Positions 1-6,042 of a DNA stretch of 10,255 bases are shown piece after piece (position 1 is the stretch's first letter; each line of letters starts with the position of its first letter). The notes beneath the pieces were generated by a model. That model saw only the letters and a program-made list of their open reading frames with translations, was not told the origin of the DNA and did not search any database. The stretch spans positions 1 through 10,255 of the forward strand of contig DIDE01000114.1 in the NCBI GenBank assembly GCA_002417975.1. The letters are read 5' to 3'. A program made the translations under genes and the position numbers. Source of the stretch: Eggerthellaceae bacterium UBA5808. Lineage in GTDB: Bacteria; Actinomycetota; Coriobacteriia; Coriobacteriales; Eggerthellaceae.

Positions 1-669
1 ATTGATCTGCGAATGCAAATCAGATATGGCAAACTGACTCACGTAAGCAGGAATTTCTACCAACGTACGATTGCTAAGAATTACCGCGGAAACCCGATCA
101 ATAACAAGAATGGAATCGTAATCAACCTCTTGAATGTCGCTCGCAAAATCGCTGTCTTTTAAGAAGAGAACCGACGCATAGCGCTCCGCATTACCAGGCC
201 AAATCGACAGCGACATGCAGGTACCAACCACAAATACCACGACAACAGCAAGCGGAACAAATGAAGCTATCGAATAAGCTCTCGCGCGCTTAGCATTGGG
301 ATGGTGCCGCGCATCGCCACGATCGTAACGTTTATGCATACTTCGCAGCACAATAAATAGAGGCAAAACGATAAAGACAAAGGCAAACATCCAGCAATCA
401 ACGCTATATATGCTCAACGGTGGGTGAAACCACCAGTACGCACCCGCAATGATAAGAATCAGTGCTATAGCGCAGATGATGAGCGTTTTAGTCCCCCATG
501 AAGAAAAATCAACATGAGGGCCCACAGAAGATCCGTGAGAACGTCCGCGCTTATGATCTGAATGAGCCTCTTTGGGCTCAACGTCAACCGTATCCTTTTG
601 TTTACCTGTACCTGCGGGAGGGGTAAACCCAACCGCTTTGAAAAAGTCTTCCATAGATTTCTGGTCCAT
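1..669 (-). CDS. Uncharacterised membrane protein, N-terminal part (runs off left edge)
   Basis: The reading frame is open from ATG at 669 to the left edge, giving the first 223 residues. The start has a good ribosome binding site (AAGGGG, 675-680, about 5 bases before the ATG). Residues 1-45 are hydrophilic and charged (MDQKSMEDFFKAV at the start). Three hydrophobic segments follow: about 54-73 (LIICAIALILIIAGAYWWF), about 84-100 (CWMFAFVFIVLPLFIVL) and about 130-150 (SFVPLAVVVVFVVGTCM), with a basic stretch (RSMHKRYDRGDARHH) between the second and third. After the third segment comes a soluble-looking region ending VSQFAISDLHSQIN at the edge. From memory, a VSQF...SQIN pattern occurs in large clostridial/actinobacterial membrane proteins of unknown function, but I cannot verify this. 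It lies downstream of acnA on the same strand, 129 bases away. The product is clearly a membrane protein; no function is assigned. Confidence 0.8.
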   Translation of the reverse strand, partial: MDQKSMEDFFKAVGFTPPAGTGKQKDTVDVEPKEAHSDHKRGRSHGSSVGPHVDFSSWGTKTLIICAIALILIIAGAYWWFHPPLSIYSVDCWMFAFVFIVLPLFIVLRSMHKRYDRGDARHHPNAKRARAYSIASFVPLAVVVVFVVGTCMSLSIWPGNAERYASVLFLKDSDFASDIQEVDYDSILVIDRVSAVILSNRTLVEIPAYVSQFAISDLHSQIN

Positions 670-703
670 AGTATCCCCTTTATGCGTCCCGCCACATCAA
701 TAT

Positions 704-734
704 ACGTGGCGCATCCCTTATCACCTGCTACGAC
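704..734. repeat. 31-bp direct repeat, copy 1 (downstream of acnA)
   Basis: This 31-bp sequence matches 775-805 at 29 of 31 positions (differences at 708/779 and 728/799). It lies in the gap between acnA and the membrane-protein gene. Its GTGGCG (706-711) can pair with CGCCAC (690-695) to form a 6-bp stem with a 10-base loop just upstream of the membrane gene's ribosome binding site. Confidence 0.75.
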
Positions 735-774
735 TCAAAGACAGTAGTGAGACTTACTACGCTCTTTGTAGCAA

Positions 775-805
775 ACGTAGCGCATCCCTTATCACCTGTT
801 ACGAC
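775..805. repeat. 31-bp direct repeat, copy 2 (overlaps acnA stop codon)
   Basis: This is the partner of 704-734, starting exactly 71 bp further on. It includes the acnA TAA stop (799-801, read on the minus strand) and the preceding codon, so the 3' end of acnA is part of the repeated unit. The intervening sequences are not similar, so this is a short duplication rather than a 71-bp tandem repeat. Its CGTAG (776-780) can pair with CTACG (757-761). Confidence 0.75.
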
Positions 806-3459
806 AGTTGTCTGAGTACATATTGGAGGATACCACCATTACGATAGTAGTCTCCCTCGGTCGGTGTATCGATACGAACGATAGTATCGAATTCAGTTGT
901 GGTTCCATCGTCGCGCTGCGCCTGAACATGCGCATGTGCAGGACGAGGAAGCCCCTCAGAACAATCAATCGGTTCAATCGAAAAGCGTTCGCTTCCATCA
1001 AGACCAAGCGATGCAGCACTTTGTCCGTCCATAAATTGGAGCGGCAGCATACCCATACCAATCAAATTGCTTCGATGAATGCGTTCAAAACTTTCGGCAA
1101 ACACTGCGCGAACGCCCAGCAGCATTGGCCCCTTTGCTGCCCAGTCACGAGAAGAGCCGCTTCCGTACATCTTGCCCGCGAGTACAACAAGTGATGTTCC
1201 CTGATGCTTATACGATTCAGAAGCGTCGAAAATAAGTTTAAGCGCACCATCTGTCATATCGCGTGTCCATCCACCCATATGACCCTCGGCAAGCATATTC
1301 TTGAGCTTCACATTAGCAAATGTTCCTCGTGCCATAACCTCATGGTTTCCACGGCGCGACCCATACGTATTAAAGTCATCCTCGCATACTCCACGATCGC
1401 GCAGATAGCGCGCAGCAGCAGAATCTTGAGCGATTGCTCCAGCTGGCGAAATATGGTCAGTCGTGATAAAGTCTCCCAGCTTAACCAGAGCACGAGCCTC
1501 TTTGACAGGTGCAGGTTCTGTAACCTGACGCGTCATTCCATCAAAATACGGAGCACGTCGTACATAGGTCGAATTTGGATCCCAAGAGAATGTATCCCCT
1601 GTTGCAGCGTCAAGATTGTCCCATGCTTCGTCGCCATCGTAGAGACCACGACCGCTTTCTTCAAATAGATCAGGCGTTACCACACGCTGCTGAAGCGCAG
1701 CAATTTCGTCGTTGGACGGCCACAGCTGAGAAAGAAAAACATCGTTGCCGTCTGCATCGGACCCAAGTGGCTGTGTTTCAAAGTCAAAATCCATTGTACC
1801 TGCAAGAGCATAAGCAATAACGCCAACAGGTGCGCTCAAATAATTTTGGGAAACATCCGGCGATATACGACCTTCAAAATTACGGTTGCCAGACAGCACA
1901 CCAGCAAGTTCAATTTTGCCTGCAACATCATGCATCGCAGGCAGGATTGGACCTGAATTTCCAATACAACTCATGCAGCCAAAACCGCACGTATAAAAGC
2001 CTAAGCGCTCCAAGCTTGTAAGTAATCCCGCACGCTCAAGAATCATCTGCGTCGCTTTGCTTCCTGGCGCAAGAATACACTTAACCCAAGGTTTAGGAGT
2101 CAATCCGCAATCAGCCGCATGGCGCGCGAACAATCCACACGCGAGCATCATTGCCGGATCGGTAGCAGTCGTGCAGCTTGTTACCGCAGCAATCGCAATT
2201 GCGCCATGTCCAAGCTGATACGTTGATCCGTCAATTGTAACGGGGACCTTCTTGCTAAGATCCGCCTTACGATCAGCACAAATATGCTCAAACGCCGCGC
2301 GAGCGCCCGACAGCGCAATACGATCATGAGGACGCGATGGTCCAGCTATATTCGACTCTACTTTTGACAAATCAAGCGTGAGTACCTTTGCGTACGAGCG
2401 CTCAGCCGGATCGGGGGTGCCCCAAACTCCTTGTGCTTTGGCATACGCCTTTACTACATCAATCTGCTGTTTGCTTCTTCCCGTCAGCTCCAGATATTCA
2501 ATCGTGCGCTCATCAACAGGGAATAATGTGCACGTGCATCCATATTCAGGTGTCATGTTAGAAATGCACGTACGCTGTGTCGTACTCAGATGAGCAACAC
2601 CTTCACCAAAGCACTCCACAAAGCATCCGACAACGCCTTCTTTGCGAAGCATCTGCGCCATCGTAAGAGATACGTCCATTGCAGCAACACCGTCGCGTAA
2701 TTCCCCAACAAAGTTTACGCCCACCACCGGCGGTACCAATGTCGTAATAGGTTGTCCAAGAGCAGCTGCTTCGGCCTCAATTCCGCCAACGCCCCAGCCC
2801 AGCACGCCAATACCATTTGCCGTTGGCGTATGACTATCGGTGCCAACAAGCGTGTCAAAATAGACTTCATCGGTTCCTTGTTCGTCTGTTCGCGTCATGG
2901 CAACCGATGCAAATCGTTCGATATTGAGCTGGTGGCAAATACCCGATCCTGGTGGCACAATGCGGACGTTATCGAATGACTGCTGAGCCCATTTTAAGAA
3001 TTCATAGCGTTCGCGATTGCGATGATATTCCTTGCCCATATTCGTTGCGCACGCCGAAGCACACCCTGCTTCATCAGCAATAACGGAATGATCAATGACA
3101 AGATTACAGGGAACATGCGGATTGATAGTTGAAGGATCGCCACCAAGTTGAGCACACGCTTCACGCATGACTGCAAAATCAACGAACACAGGAACGCCAG
3201 TAAAATCTTGGAAGAGCACACGCGCAGGGCTGAATTCAATCTCACTTCCCTGTTCTCCCTTGCAGCCGGCCGCAATAAGACGATCCGCAAGTTCACGAGC
3301 ACGCTGGTCGTCATCAACGTTGCGTAAGATATTCTCCAGCAGAATTGTCAGTGCATACGGCAGATGCTCTGCACCTGGTATCTGTCGTACGGGAATGTAT
3401 CGATACGTTGTGTCGCCAACCGATAAAAGATCAGAACGCGTATGTATACTATCTGTCAT
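799..3459 (-). CDS. acnA: Aconitate hydratase A (aconitase)
   Basis: This enzyme interconverts citrate and isocitrate through cis-aconitate with a [4Fe-4S] cluster in the cytoplasm. The protein has 886 residues, the usual length for the AcnA/IRP type (E. coli AcnA is about 890). Visible motifs in order: DFTGVPVFVDFAVMRE (85-100), NLVIDHSV (119-126), LVGTDSHTPTANGIGVLGWG (204-223), cluster cysteine C429 in TSCTTATDP, cluster cysteines C495 and C498 in CGFGCMSCIGNSGP, then the C-terminal swivel domain with FITTDHISPAGAI, GSRRGNHEVMARGTF and GSSRDWAAKGP. All three cluster ligands are present. The usual TSCTNTSNP is changed to TSCTTATDP, and the protein is unusually rich in cysteine (about 21). 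The ATG at 3459 has a ribosome binding site GAGGAT (3465-3470) about 5 bases upstream. It lies 155 bases downstream of icd, the next enzyme of the pathway. Confidence 0.97.
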   Translation of the reverse strand: MTDSIHTRSDLLSVGDTTYRYIPVRQIPGAEHLPYALTILLENILRNVDDDQRARELADRLIAAGCKGEQGSEIEFSPARVLFQDFTGVPVFVDFAVMREACAQLGGDPSTINPHVPCNLVIDHSVIADEAGCASACATNMGKEYHRNRERYEFLKWAQQSFDNVRIVPPGSGICHQLNIERFASVAMTRTDEQGTDEVYFDTLVGTDSHTPTANGIGVLGWGVGGIEAEAAALGQPITTLVPPVVGVNFVGELRDGVAAMDVSLTMAQMLRKEGVVGCFVECFGEGVAHLSTTQRTCISNMTPEYGCTCTLFPVDERTIEYLELTGRSKQQIDVVKAYAKAQGVWGTPDPAERSYAKVLTLDLSKVESNIAGPSRPHDRIALSGARAAFEHICADRKADLSKKVPVTIDGSTYQLGHGAIAIAAVTSCTTATDPAMMLACGLFARHAADCGLTPKPWVKCILAPGSKATQMILERAGLLTSLERLGFYTCGFGCMSCIGNSGPILPAMHDVAGKIELAGVLSGNRNFEGRISPDVSQNYLSAPVGVIAYALAGTMDFDFETQPLGSDADGNDVFLSQLWPSNDEIAALQQRVVTPDLFEESGRGLYDGDEAWDNLDAATGDTFSWDPNSTYVRRAPYFDGMTRQVTEPAPVKEARALVKLGDFITTDHISPAGAIAQDSAAARYLRDRGVCEDDFNTYGSRRGNHEVMARGTFANVKLKNMLAEGHMGGWTRDMTDGALKLIFDASESYKHQGTSLVVLAGKMYGSGSSRDWAAKGPMLLGVRAVFAESFERIHRSNLIGMGMLPLQFMDGQSAASLGLDGSERFSIEPIDCSEGLPRPAHAHVQAQRDDGTTTEFDTIVRIDTPTEGDYYRNGGILQYVLRQLS

Positions 3460-3614
3460 AGTCTATCCTCGTCTTCCACTGATGTCGCACCAGCTCAATC
3501 ATTGCGTGCTCAACGTATCTAAACGATCGCACATCCTCGAATAATCGTTAGTATTGCACGTGATCAACATGCCATTTTGGCACATCACGAAATAGCGCAG
3601 ACCCCAAGCAGTTC

Positions 3615-4712
3615 CTACAAAGAGTTCTGAATTCGCTTAACAAGCTCATCAGTGAACTCAGTGCACGAACATGCTGGACGATCAGATCCTGTTGCCCAAC
3701 GAATATCTGCGGTTGCGTATGCCCCTTCGGCATAAATTGCGCGAACAGCATTGCGAATGCGCTCGGCGCATTCGTTTTCGTGCATGTAATCAAGCATCAT
3801 CGCGCCCGACAGAATCTCTGCCGTTGGATTAGCGATGTTCTTTCCCGCAATGTCTGGCGCGCTTCCGTGTACTGCCTCAAAAATCGCATAGTCTTTGCCG
3901 ATATTAGCTCCAGGAGCAATGCCAAGACCACCAACAAGACCAGCACAAAGGTCGCTTGCGATATCACCATAGAGATTAGGGAACACAATCACATCAAATT
4001 GCGATGGATCAATGACAAGGTTCATGCAGAACGCATCGACAATACGATCGTCAAACTCGATCCGTCCTTCATACTCTTTGGCGACTTCGCGTGCAACGCG
4101 TAGGAAAAGTCCATCGGTATGCTTCATGATGTTAGCTTTATGAACAGCCGTCACCTTATGACGATGATGAGCAATTGCATATTCGAACGCATAACGAACG
4201 ATATTCTGCGTTGCGGTAACACTGATTGGCTTAATCGAGATGCCTGAATCAGGGCGGATCGTTCCTGCGCCACTTTCCTTACAGAAATCAATCAGATGCG
4301 CTGCATCTTCCGATCCTTCTTCGAACTCGACACCCGCATACAAGTCCTCGGAATTCTCACGCACGATTACCAAATCAACGTCATCATAGCGTCCACCAGC
4401 GCCAGGCATACTTACCACTGGACGAAGGTTAACGTAGAGTTGCAACGTCTTACGCAAAGCGACGTTAACGCTGCGGAAGCCCGTTCCAACAGGAGTTGTG
4501 ATTGGGCCTTTAATTGCAATTTTATTGCGACGTACCGCATCAATCGTAGACTCTGGAAGAGGCGTTCCGCATGAATCCATAACAGCAGACCCTGCTTCGG
4601 CAACTTCCCATTTGATGTCACAACCAGATGCAGCAAGTACCTTGCGCATCGCGGCCGAAGTCTCGCTTCCAATGCCATCGCCGGGAATTAAGGTCACAGT
4701 ATGTTGAGCCAT
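3615..4712 (-). CDS. icd: Isocitrate dehydrogenase, probably NAD+-dependent
   Basis: This enzyme oxidatively decarboxylates isocitrate to 2-oxoglutarate. The 365-residue product resembles the mitochondrial NAD-IDH/homoisocitrate dehydrogenase branch of the beta-decarboxylating dehydrogenases. Visible signatures: LIPGDGIGSE (8-17), substrate-binding TGFRSVNVALRK with S81, N83 and R87, R97 in NLRPV, R118 in VIVREN, catalytic Y125 and K192 (AVHKANIMKHTDG), and metal ligands D250 and D254 in NLYGDIASD. The cofactor loop HGSAPDIAGK (282-291) has Asp-Ile at 287-288, where NADP enzymes such as E. coli Icd have Lys-Tyr; this points to NAD+. An upstream in-frame ATG at 4748 would add 12 residues with no homology, so the ATG at 4712 is preferred: it is preceded by AGAGGAG (4723-4729) and gives the family-typical N-terminus. 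It lies between the HEAT gene and acnA on the same strand. Confidence 0.95.
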   Translation of the reverse strand: MAQHTVTLIPGDGIGSETSAAMRKVLAASGCDIKWEVAEAGSAVMDSCGTPLPESTIDAVRRNKIAIKGPITTPVGTGFRSVNVALRKTLQLYVNLRPVVSMPGAGGRYDDVDLVIVRENSEDLYAGVEFEEGSEDAAHLIDFCKESGAGTIRPDSGISIKPISVTATQNIVRYAFEYAIAHHRHKVTAVHKANIMKHTDGLFLRVAREVAKEYEGRIEFDDRIVDAFCMNLVIDPSQFDVIVFPNLYGDIASDLCAGLVGGLGIAPGANIGKDYAIFEAVHGSAPDIAGKNIANPTAEILSGAMMLDYMHENECAERIRNAVRAIYAEGAYATADIRWATGSDRPACSCTEFTDELVKRIQNSL

Positions 4713-4750
4713 AGTATACGTACTCCTCTGGTATAGTTCCGACAACAAAA

Positions 4751-4786
4751 TAAGCGGACGGGCGAACCATAGTTCGCCGCGCGCCT
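4751..4786 (-). terminator. Possible intrinsic terminator or attenuator between the HEAT gene and icd
   Basis: A perfect 7-bp stem (4761-4767 with 4772-4778) has a 4-base loop. On the minus strand it can be extended with bulges so that the GC-rich arm 4779-4786 pairs with 4752-4760. The sequence following on the minus strand is ATTTTGTTG, a moderate U tract. It sits in the 99-base gap, so it would end the HEAT transcript or reduce read-through into icd. I see no convincing separate icd promoter after it. The bulges make this a moderate call. Confidence 0.45.
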
Positions 4787-4811
4787 TATAGAACCAATAT
4801 CCCGCTTTGTA

Positions 4812-5414
4812 TTAAGCGAGATTATCGATAATCTGCTGAGAACGATTTTTAAGTGCGCCCGAGCCATTCTTTGCATCGAACTGCACGCGATCGTGAAGTT
4901 GTTGCTTAACTTCTTCATCGAGTTTGCCCGCAGAAAAGCCAATAACAGCAACGAGCATTTCCTGAAATTCAAGATCACCATGGTAGCACTGGATTGCCTC
5001 ATCGATCAGAGGCCATATATGCTTGGATCGATTTTCTGTTGTTGCGCCGAGTTTGCACAAGAAGCGCATAGCCGCTAAGCGGACCGTTCCGCTTTCTTCA
5101 TCAAACAACGCTGCTTCCGCACCATTGACAGCCTTATCACAGGTACGTGACTCCAACGCAACAAGCTGCGTAAGAATATCAAGGCATTCCCACCTTGTCT
5201 GAGCCTCGGGTCGATTAAGAGCATCGATAGCCGCATCAGCATACGGAGCAACACGCTCCGGATTCTCCTTTGCGAGCAGCGACAGCGCCGAAGACGCGAT
5301 CTGTCGTACGTGACGCGATGAACCTGAAAGATCATTTACTAAATCCTGAAGAACTTTGCCCCGTTTTGCAGCTGCATCACAGAGCTCTTGAATGTTTTCA
5401 CTCTTATCAGTCAA
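4812..5414 (-). CDS. HEAT-like repeat protein, 200 residues
   Basis: This is a soluble, all-helical protein with no signal peptide or membrane segment. Repeating helical pairs are seen: RHVRQIASSALSLLAKENPE (about 34-53), APYADAAIDALNRPEAQTRWECLDILTQL (about 56-84), then GTVRLAAMRFLCKLG (about 109-123) and a C-terminal helical segment. The alternation of A/L-rich helices with short Asp/Pro/Glu turns is typical of HEAT or armadillo-type scaffolds, which act by binding other proteins. The start codon is TTG (5412-5414), supported by AAGGAG (5420-5425) five bases upstream; no in-frame ATG occurs until far into the protein. It is first in a same-strand run with icd and acnA, suggesting, but not proving, a link with central carbon or glutamate metabolism. 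No specific partner can be named. Confidence 0.85.
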   Translation of the reverse strand: MTDKSENIQELCDAAAKRGKVLQDLVNDLSGSSRHVRQIASSALSLLAKENPERVAPYADAAIDALNRPEAQTRWECLDILTQLVALESRTCDKAVNGAEAALFDEESGTVRLAAMRFLCKLGATTENRSKHIWPLIDEAIQCYHGDLEFQEMLVAVIGFSAGKLDEEVKQQLHDRVQFDAKNGSGALKNRSQQIIDNLA

Positions 5415-5473
5415 AAGAACTCCTTATTGCCTTTACGCATGTATAGGTAAAATAAGCTAATCATCCAATTGAT

Positions 5474-5479
5474 ATTATA
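5474..5479 (-). promoter_or_regulatory. -10 box of a likely promoter for the HEAT-icd-acnA run
   Basis: On the minus strand this reads TATAAT, a perfect sigma-A-type -10, 60 bases upstream of the TTG start at 5414. No recognisable -35 box lies 16-18 bases upstream (the sequence there is AACAAC-like), and this is where the inverted repeat 5482-5506 sits, so the promoter may be weak or regulator-dependent. Confidence 0.45.
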
Positions 5480-5481
5480 GT

Positions 5482-5506
5482 GCAAAACACCCTTTCGTTG
5501 TTTTGC
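5482..5506. promoter_or_regulatory. Operator-like inverted repeat in the divergent gap
   Basis: Arms GCAAAACA (5482-5489) and TGTTTTGC (5499-5506) are perfect 8-bp complements with a 9-bp spacer. The repeat overlaps the -35 position of the candidate HEAT promoter and lies between divergently oriented genes. The shape suits a dimeric repressor or activator site. No regulator gene is in the window. Confidence 0.4.
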
Positions 5507-5569
5507 GGAACTTCTCATACGCGCAATCGAAACCTAAATGAAACATTCGGGTCTCAAAAGGGAGTATGC

Positions 5570-5737
5570 ATGGGCATTCATAGCTCGATCAGCAACAATC
5601 TTTACATTTGTGTAGACAAAGTAGCCTCATCATCTGGTTCATTTGTGAAATCATGTCTATTCATGTCCCTGCACACGCTCTATAAAGCGGTAGAATACGT
5701 TCACGCTTACATCGACAAAGAAGATGGCACTATATAA
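5570..5737 (+). CDS. Possible small protein, 55 residues, unknown function
   Basis: ATG at 5570 follows GGGAG (5560-5564) with a 5-base gap, a good ribosome binding site, and the frame ends at TAA 5735-5737. The product begins MGIHSSISNNLYICVDKVAS and ends AVEYVHAYIDKEDGTI; the middle (about 23-44) could form an amphipathic helix with two cysteines (14 and 29) but no clear membrane segment. An upstream in-frame GTG at 5480 lacks a ribosome binding site and is rejected. No family is recognised. It lies upstream of the structured leader of the transporter gene and could be a separate gene, part of the same transcript, or a chance frame. Confidence 0.4.
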   Translation: MGIHSSISNNLYICVDKVASSSGSFVKSCLFMSLHTLYKAVEYVHAYIDKEDGTI

Positions 5738-5743
5738 ACCAAT

Positions 5744-5794
5744 AGCCTAGGGACGTTATGGTACGTACAAATTGTCCCTTTCACTTTATAGGCT
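5744..5794 (+). other. Hairpin at the start of the transporter leader (anti-antiterminator candidate)
   Basis: AGCCTAGGGAC (5744-5754) can pair with GTCCCT (5774-5779) and AGGCT (5790-5794), with 10 bases (5780-5789) looped out on the 3' side. It begins seven bases after the stop codon of the possible 55-residue gene. The following sequence is only modestly T-rich (GTTGGTTTTACTTT), so it is not an obvious terminator. The 5773-5782 segment has a second possible partner, the 5' side of the terminator at 5968-5978. Confidence 0.4.
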
Positions 5795-5864
5795 GAATTC
5801 AAGTTGGTTTTACTTTAGAAGCTAAGCCCCGCGTGAACATACCTACGCAGAGGGCAATAATTCG

Positions 5865-5906
5865 ATGTACGCGCACATATTCGTCAGCATACGACACAAC
5901 ATCTAA
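5865..5906 (+). CDS. Possible 13-residue leader peptide (MYAHIFVSIRHNI)
   Basis: ATG at 5865 is preceded by AGAGGG (5849-5854) with a 10-base spacing, and the frame ends at TAA 5904-5906 with a second TAA at 5908. It lies between the first leader hairpin and the terminator, where leader peptides of attenuated resistance genes usually sit. The IFVS core recalls the IFVI stalling motif of the ErmC leader peptide, which pauses the ribosome in the presence of macrolides. The frame is short enough to arise by chance, so this is a candidate only. Confidence 0.3.
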   Translation: MYAHIFVSIRHNI

Positions 5907-5912
5907 GTAACT

Positions 5913-5954
5913 GCGTATTTTTTATCGGTTCAATAGCCGATAGGATCAATACGC
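5913..5954 (+). other. Long hairpin before the terminator
   Basis: Outer arms GCGTATT (5913-5919) and AATACGC (5948-5954) and inner arms TATCGG (5923-5928) and CCGATA (5937-5942) are perfect complements, with internal loops of 3 and 5 bases. It starts six bases after the stop of the possible leader peptide. The 5' arm GCGTA can also pair with TACGC at 5868-5872 inside the leader-peptide codons, giving an alternative fold that a paused ribosome would change. Confidence 0.45.
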
Positions 5955-5970
5955 TTCTCTTTGATAGGAA

Positions 5971-6004
5971 ACGGGACACGGCATAATCCGTGTCTCGTTT
6001 TTTT
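5971..6004 (+). terminator. Strong intrinsic terminator just upstream of the transporter gene
   Basis: ACGGGACACGG (5971-5981) pairs with CCGTGTCTCGT (5988-5998) in 11 base pairs including one G-T, with loop CATAAT, followed by seven T residues (5998-6004). This is a textbook Rho-independent terminator on the plus strand. Its place 38 bases before the MFS start suggests attenuation, unless it simply ends an upstream small transcript. Confidence 0.88.
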
Positions 6005-6042
6005 GTTGTATGCACATCTTGGAAAGTAGGATTACCATCCCA

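Larger units (their letters stand above)
5738..6042 (+). promoter_or_regulatory. Structured 5' leader of the MFS-CBS transporter gene (putative transcription attenuator)
   Basis: These 305 bases hold no long gene. They contain a hairpin (5744-5794), a possible 13-codon leader peptide (5865-5906), an imperfect long hairpin (5913-5954) and a strong intrinsic terminator (5971-6004), followed after 38 bases by the transporter start. I find no -35/-10 pair between terminator and start, so transcription of the transporter should come from upstream and pass the terminator. TGTCCCTTTC (5773-5782) can pair with GAAACGGGACA (5968-5978) in 10 base pairs with one bulged C, which would block the terminator. 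It does not match any riboswitch class I can recall (purine, TPP, FMN, lysine and guanidine signatures were considered). Confidence 0.5.

Noticed and set aside
808..1194. Plus-strand frame of 128 codons
   Set aside because: It lies wholly antisense to the acnA coding region, with no family resemblance; other frames within acnA, icd and the transporter gene were rejected for the same reason.
3560..3588. Hairpin between icd and acnA as a terminator
   Set aside because: GTGAT/ATCAC and TGCCA/TGGCA arms exist, but with an asymmetric internal loop and no T run on the minus strand; it may be chance.
3548..3793. Minus-strand 81-codon frame overlapping the end of icd
   Set aside because: It overlaps the conserved C-terminus of isocitrate dehydrogenase in another frame, and its product has no recognisable features.
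4713..4748. Isocitrate dehydrogenase start at ATG 4748
   Set aside because: The extra 12 residues are not family-like and would include the ribosome binding site of the ATG at 4712.
5738..5970. tRNA, SRP RNA, 6S RNA or known riboswitch in the leader
   Set aside because: No cloverleaf, CCA end, SRP tetraloop context or conserved riboswitch core that I know could be found by eye; only the hairpins and terminator are supported.
6010..6042. Transporter start at ATG 6010
   Set aside because: It lies six bases after the terminator T run with no ribosome binding site; ATG 6043 is preceded by AGGA and starts with a typical short N-terminal tail.
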